Below, piece after piece: positions 59,444-64,000 of a stretch of DNA of 64,000 nucleotides. The stretch is from Alopecurus myosuroides. Taxonomy: Eukaryota > Streptophyta > Magnoliopsida > Poales > Poaceae. The notes under the pieces are model-generated. The model did not search any database. It saw nothing but the letters and a program-made list of their open reading frames with translations, and was not told the origin of the DNA. Both the position numbers and the translations under genes were made by a program. The stretch is taken from contig CM054057.1 in assembly GCA_028641055.1 (NCBI GenBank), positions 329,312,482 through 329,376,481 of the forward strand. Direction: 5' to 3'. Every line of letters starts with the position of its first letter. Within the stretch, counting starts at the first letter, position 1.

Positions 59444-61266
59444 ATTGGTACCGGAGCCTCTATTGGATGTATGCCCAAAGGCAATAATAATTGTACATTT
59501 GTTTCATAATTATGATTCATGTTACTATGCTATAACTGATGTGGTTCCTGCACATGAAATTCGGATGAAAACTCATGCTCGCGTGTAGTGACATGGGCAA
59601 AGATTACAAACCCTAGTCTTGCCTTTTCAGACTAATTTGTTGTATGCTTGATGACCGTGTTTTCCTAGTCGTGGACATAGTTTATGTCGGCATTAACAGA
59701 TAGCATATTGTTGGAAGGGAACAATATGGATGGGTATACATTGGTGGTTGATATGCTAAAAGATTCCATTGCGTTGTCTTTTGTCCTTAGTGACATATCC
59801 AACACAGTTATATTACGACATATCCTTTGACCATGAGGTTATTGGGGTTGTATATTCTGGAGGTTTTACTTTGATAGTTACAAGTGTCACACCATAACCT
59901 GGGTAAACAAAACAATAGCCACTAGGTAATTCTGAAGGAGTATATTACCTCAATATTCTGAGATGGGAATTACTCCTCTGTAAAAAAAGAGATACAACTT
60001 GGGCCCACTCGGTATGGGTGATATCCATATGTTCCGCAGACCGCTCAATATCTTGGTGCAGTAATAAATCAAATTGTTTCTCTTTTTCTACCATTAAATC
60101 TGAATATATAGCATGCACGGCTAGAGACGTACTTGCTATAGATAATTTATGTATTTTGCTATTTCGAATACCTAAATTCTTGATGTGCTAATTTGTTAAT
60201 CCAACAATGCATGATGATGATGCATCATGTGGGTTATCATAATATAGTAACAAGCAAAAGGAAGCTTGCCGGTTAACGAGATAGACAAAGGTATAGTGAA
60301 CCAAGATTGTTTCACGGCAATACCAGAATCCATAATCTCGGGTAAGTTCGGTATCGCGAGTGATGGAAATTTTGTATAATAACCAACAGGTTTGAAAGAG
60401 TGTATTTTGCATAGTGAGTGGGATTCAATATGGGCGTTGATGGTTCCGCTATTGATTATTGAGATAGAAAGAGTATCCAATATCATGTCCACACACTATC
60501 GAACCTGTAGGAGTAACACGCTTAAGTTAGGTCTGGTTTTATGTGTATATTGGTAGGTTCAGGTCAACAAGGAGTATCATCGGAATGGTGTTTCCTCGTG
60601 ATAGATATTATATATATATATATCAGAAAGAATTTACAAAGAGGGCATTGGATGTCCTAGGGTAATAGAACCAATTTCTATGTGTCGGAATTTATTCCAA
60701 AGAATTTCTGAGAGAGAAAATTAAGTTGCACGCTTTTCGGAGCGTGTGCGGGGAAACATGAGATGTCCCGGGATGTTGTAAATATGTTTCTGACATGGTT
60801 AGATAAGTTCTATGATTTTATATATAGAGCTCATGGTGTTCCGAAAGAGTTTCGGGCAAAAACCGAGAAGGGGGAAGTGACCGAGGGGGGTAGAATTGCC
60901 CCCATGGCTACACCCTTCATTAGGTAGCTGGAAGGTGGGCCCAAGGGCCTCCACCATAGCTGCACCACCTCCCCATGTACCTTCCTATTTTTTTTCAATG
61001 AGAAAAGGAAAAAACAAAGGGAAAAGGAAGGGGAAAGGACTCCCCCAAGGGAAAGTACTCCTAGTCCAAATAGGAGTCCAATCCGAGTTGGGGGAGGGGC
61101 CAATGCAGTCAACCCTTATCGGGTGTGGATTGGGGGAGGGACTCCTCCCCCAAGGCAAGTCCATCCCTCCTCCCTATAATTTTTTATGCTCCATGCTTGT
61201 TTCTACCCAATACCTTTTGTTTTCCACATGTTTTCTCATGTTTTTCCTTCGATTTCTGGATGTTTT
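59444..61266 (+). mobile_element. Degenerate Copia-like LTR remnant
   Basis: The start TATTGGATGTATGCCCAAAG followed by GGCAATAATAA resembles the beginning of Angela/WIS-type Copia LTRs of wheat relatives, but later sequence is diverged and rearranged. It includes a (TA)n run at about 60610-60622. No pol domain is seen. Boundaries and family are tentative. Confidence 0.4.
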
Positions 61267-61682
61267 CATAGACTAACCTATTAATGAGATGCCCTAGGCC
61301 CAGTTGATGTTTTCTGATGTTTCTCTATTTAGAAAAGTTTTTAAAGAAATATTCTCAGGAAGGGCTAAAAATCCATGGAGATTGTTTTTTACCCGGAACA
61401 AAGACGAAGTCCAAAGAAGAGTCGGATGGGGGGTAGGGTGCGCCCAGGGGGTGCCAAGCATGGCCCCACCCTAGGCCGCGCCTGGTGGGCCCCTGGCTTC
61501 CCTGGCCACCGCCTCTCGTAGCCTCTTCGCCTATAAATTGCCTTTATTCCTAAAACATCCGGGGACGGAGTTATTTTCCATTAAAGATAAAGAGAGATGT
61601 CGTCACCTCAAAAGTCCAATCTAGGGCTTCTAGAGCCCTCTTCCTCCACCCTGCTGGAGAGGGGAATCGTCATCGGAGGCCT
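61267..61682 (+). mobile_element. Gypsy LTR fragment
   Basis: Contains a CTATAAATTGCC TATA box (about 61530) preceded by GC-rich CCACCCTAGG-type blocks like those in the Athila-like LTR at 36700-36800. It reads as the partial LTR of a related element, cut at its right end by the next LTR at 61683. Confidence 0.45.
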
Positions 61683-62225
61683 TGTCGGATATATACCAAC
61701 TAGGGGTATACCAGATGGTAGTCTAAAGTGCCGGATTATCAGGGTGGCCTAAATGGTGATGGGCTATGGTCCATTAGGCGGCCCAATAAGCTGATGCACA
61801 GAAGCCGGATTCTAGAAGAACCCGGATCACGGCCCACGTGATCTGGCTTGGAGTAGAAGGCGGATTCCTTACTTTCCAAGTTAAGAGTTACCGTAGTCTT
61901 TTAGGTTTCCTGCTCTGTATGCCCTAATCCGGCTATCATATAAAGCCGGACGGGAGATAAGATAGATAGACAAGAAGAAAGAGGCTAACTCGCCGAGAGG
62001 TTGATCCTTGACGAGCAGCTAATAGAACCTCACGTTGTACTCTGTATTTCCAGGCTTTAGTTCTGAATAGTGAGATTGCAGGAGTAGAAACGCTGCATTA
62101 CTGCGTCGTACCGAACCTGGGTAAAAACCCTGTGTCATTGTCCTTCGCACAACCACGTTCCCCCACGTCTCTATCAGTAGTCTCATGGCACCCCCGTCTA
62201 TGAATTCTACTACGATGTCTCGACA
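61683..62225 (+). repeat. 5' LTR of a Gypsy element, 543 bp
   Basis: Begins TGTCGGATATATACC and ends GATGTCTCGACA, directly followed by a Gypsy-type primer binding site. Contains a TATA-like CATATAAAGCC at about 61938. The 3' partner lies beyond the window. Confidence 0.8.
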
Positions 62226-62227
62226 GT

Positions 62228-62244
62228 TGGCGCCCACCGTGGGG
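62228..62244 (+). other. Primer binding site of the terminal Gypsy element
   Basis: TGGCGCCCACCGTGGGG two bases after the LTR end is a widespread PBS of grass Gypsy elements, complementary to a tRNA 3' end. It sets the orientation as plus. Confidence 0.88.
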
Positions 62245-62449
62245 CCTGCGACGTCAGGCGTTAAGTTTCGATCTGGGATACTCGGCGGGATAGGCAGTTC
62301 CATAACTGTCGGAAGCTTGGAGTTCGACAACAACGTTGGACGCTTTCTCGACAACGGATCTTACATACCGGCGCAAAATCATCTCGTAAGTGCATGCGTG
62401 TTACCGACTGGATCTGCAAATATTTTTATCGGATTAACTGCAGAGGCCA

Positions 62450-64000
62450 TGGGGTTTTGCGGTGGAAGTAAATTTATCCCACCCGCCCTATACCCAGTCG
62501 AAGATGACTACGATATCGGGTTCTGCTCAGATCGCCGACATACAAGTGAATCACACTTTATCGGCATGGTGCAATCCGAGATCGCCGAAAACACGGATGA
62601 AAGTAATCCCGTGCAAGAGGCAGAAAACAACACTCCCACAACAGAGGTGGAAGACCCGACATCCGTCAACATCACGACACACTCGGAAGCTGACTCTGTA
62701 CTAGCCGCCATTGAGGCGAGATTAGAGTCGGAAACCGGATCGGATCACTTCGATACCGAAGACGAAGACGAAGACGCTTTCGAAAGAAAGGTCAAATCCT
62801 TCCAAGAGGGATTCCATGAAGTACTGATGGCAAAACCGGCTGAAAACACGGATGCCGACAGTCAGGAAAGCCCTAGAACGCCTCCGCTAGAGGAAGAGAG
62901 AGAAGAAGGAGAAACCTCTCCAAAATTCCCCGACGTCAAAGAATTGACAGAGGAAGAACCCTGCAGGAAACCTCCCTCTTCCAAGAAGAAACACAAAACT
63001 GCTAAAAAGCTCCAATATAAACTCCGGAAGAAGAAATTGGCCGATCCAGCCAATGAAAGCCCGGAAGTAGGAGACGCAAGCGGTGTGAAACCTTCGGAGA
63101 AGAAAACAAAAGAAATCCTTGTTCCGCCAATGACAGAACAAGAAGAACAGGAGTTACTGCAAACACCAGTGGGATTGCATGAACCCCCTGAAGTGCTAGA
63201 AGCCAGGAGACAAGCTCTCCAGAGGCAGCAGCAACATCTAATCAGAACTCGTGAACACCTCGAAAAAACCCAGGACAACATCAAGCTCATGAAGGAAGAA
63301 ATCGAGAATACGAGAGAAAAAATAGATCTGGAATCAAACCTACAAGGTTACCCGAAATCGTAAGACCGGAAGTACTGCCGCCAAAAGAAAGGTTTCACAA
63401 CCCATCTTGGCAAAAGCAGGTAAACGGCAAAGATGCCAGAGGCAAACCAATATACAAAACCGCATCAGAAAATGCGGAAGCAGCGTTCGCCATCCTCAAC
63501 AATGATATGTACTCCAATGGTGAAAAACTTCAAGGGGTGTATGCTTTCTTAGGAAAAGCATTGCAACAACAACAGCGAGGGAAACAGCGATCAGGGAAGT
63601 TGCATGACGACTCAGCCCTATGCAAAACAGCTATATGCGCCACTGGAGCACCTCGACCGGAAGAACCTGGAGATTCAAGCAATTCAAAAAAGAAGAAAGC
63701 AGATCCGAGAAAAGACAAGAAAAATCTCGACAACAAGGATGAAGCGTCTAGAACCGGATCCCATCTCCCGAAAGACGGACTTAACCCTCGCGATCGGGAA
63801 GAAAAGCACCGGAATGACGGAAAAGCAATGCCGCCTCCGAGACGCCCAGCTGAAAAAGCTGGAAGGCAGGATATACCTCACAGGCGTGAGAGATCCCGGA
63901 CACCCCCCATAAATAAGGAAAGAAACAGGAGTAGAACTCCACCTTATCCAAAGGGGCAAGATCTCGGAAGAAACAGAGAGAATCCCGGAAAAGCGCGTTC
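62450..64000 (+). pseudogene. Gypsy gag, frameshifted, truncated by window end
   Basis: The first frame (open from 62185 through the LTR end to 63363) encodes an acidic, low-complexity N-terminal region followed by a Lys-rich block (SSKKKHKTAKKLQYKLRKKK) and a Gln/Arg-rich coiled-coil-like stretch (RRQALQRQQQHLIRTREHLE). Near 63340 the frame slips: RPEVLPPKERFHNPSW, NNDMYSNGEKLQGVYAFLG and GKALQQQQRGKQ continue in another frame to the window edge with charged R/P/K-rich sequence. Such long charged gag leaders occur in large grass Gypsy elements. The true gag start is uncertain. With a frameshift this copy is probably defective; pol lies outside the window. Confidence 0.6.

Noticed and set aside
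1..64000. CRISPR arrays, bacterial operons or phage-like systems
   Set aside because: Repeats are transposon LTRs, MITEs and local duplications; the genes are spliced plant genes. No spaced short repeats or prokaryotic signals were seen.

Overview
The window is nuclear DNA of a grass, most likely a Pooideae species of the wheat tribe. Reasons: spliced plant genes lie as small islands among nested LTR retrotransposons; Stowaway MITEs, a tRNA-derived SINE of Au-like type and several LINEs are present; Athila-like and other Gypsy elements are recognisable. These assignments rest on motif reading only. Nothing bacterial or CRISPR-like is present.

Layout. (1) 1-7456: an older minus-strand LTR split by a large LARD-type element that has 4.5 kb LTRs and only 477 bp of internal DNA; its left LTR runs off the window. 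(2) 8914-20205: a low-copy gene island, all genes on the minus strand: a two-zinc-finger protein (three exons), a strictosidine-synthase-like pseudogene with two frameshifts, and an SLX1-type GIY-YIG nuclease gene (three exons). Their introns and spacers hold a truncated LINE containing a hAT-like MITE, a SINE with a 16 bp target duplication, and a 1.67 kb non-autonomous retroelement. (3) 22135-36024: a complete, young, non-coding LARD with 6.03 kb LTRs, PBS, PPT and a 5 bp target duplication. (4) 36452-44760: an Athila-like Gypsy element with an intact protease-RT-RNase H frame and an intact downstream ORF but broken gag and integrase and no 3' LTR, abutting a LINE fragment. (5) 45163-50598: a complete 11-exon gene for the splicing factor RED/SMU2. 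(6) 50971-54791: a LINE with one nonsense codon, inserted about 370 bp upstream of the RED start codon. (7) 54809-61682: MITEs, a foldback element and decayed LTR remains. (8) 61683-64000: 5' LTR, PBS and gag of another Gypsy element, cut by the window end.

The host genes are unrelated in function (zinc binding of unknown role, secreted beta-propeller, DNA repair nuclease, pre-mRNA splicing) and show no operon-like logic. The most unusual structures are the two LARDs, both with very long LTRs, almost no interior, similar LTR divergence and telo-box motifs, and the zinc-finger gene whose two introns cut its two fingers at the same place.

Exon coordinates were derived by eye from GT/AG sites, reading frame and family similarity; no alignment or transcript was available.
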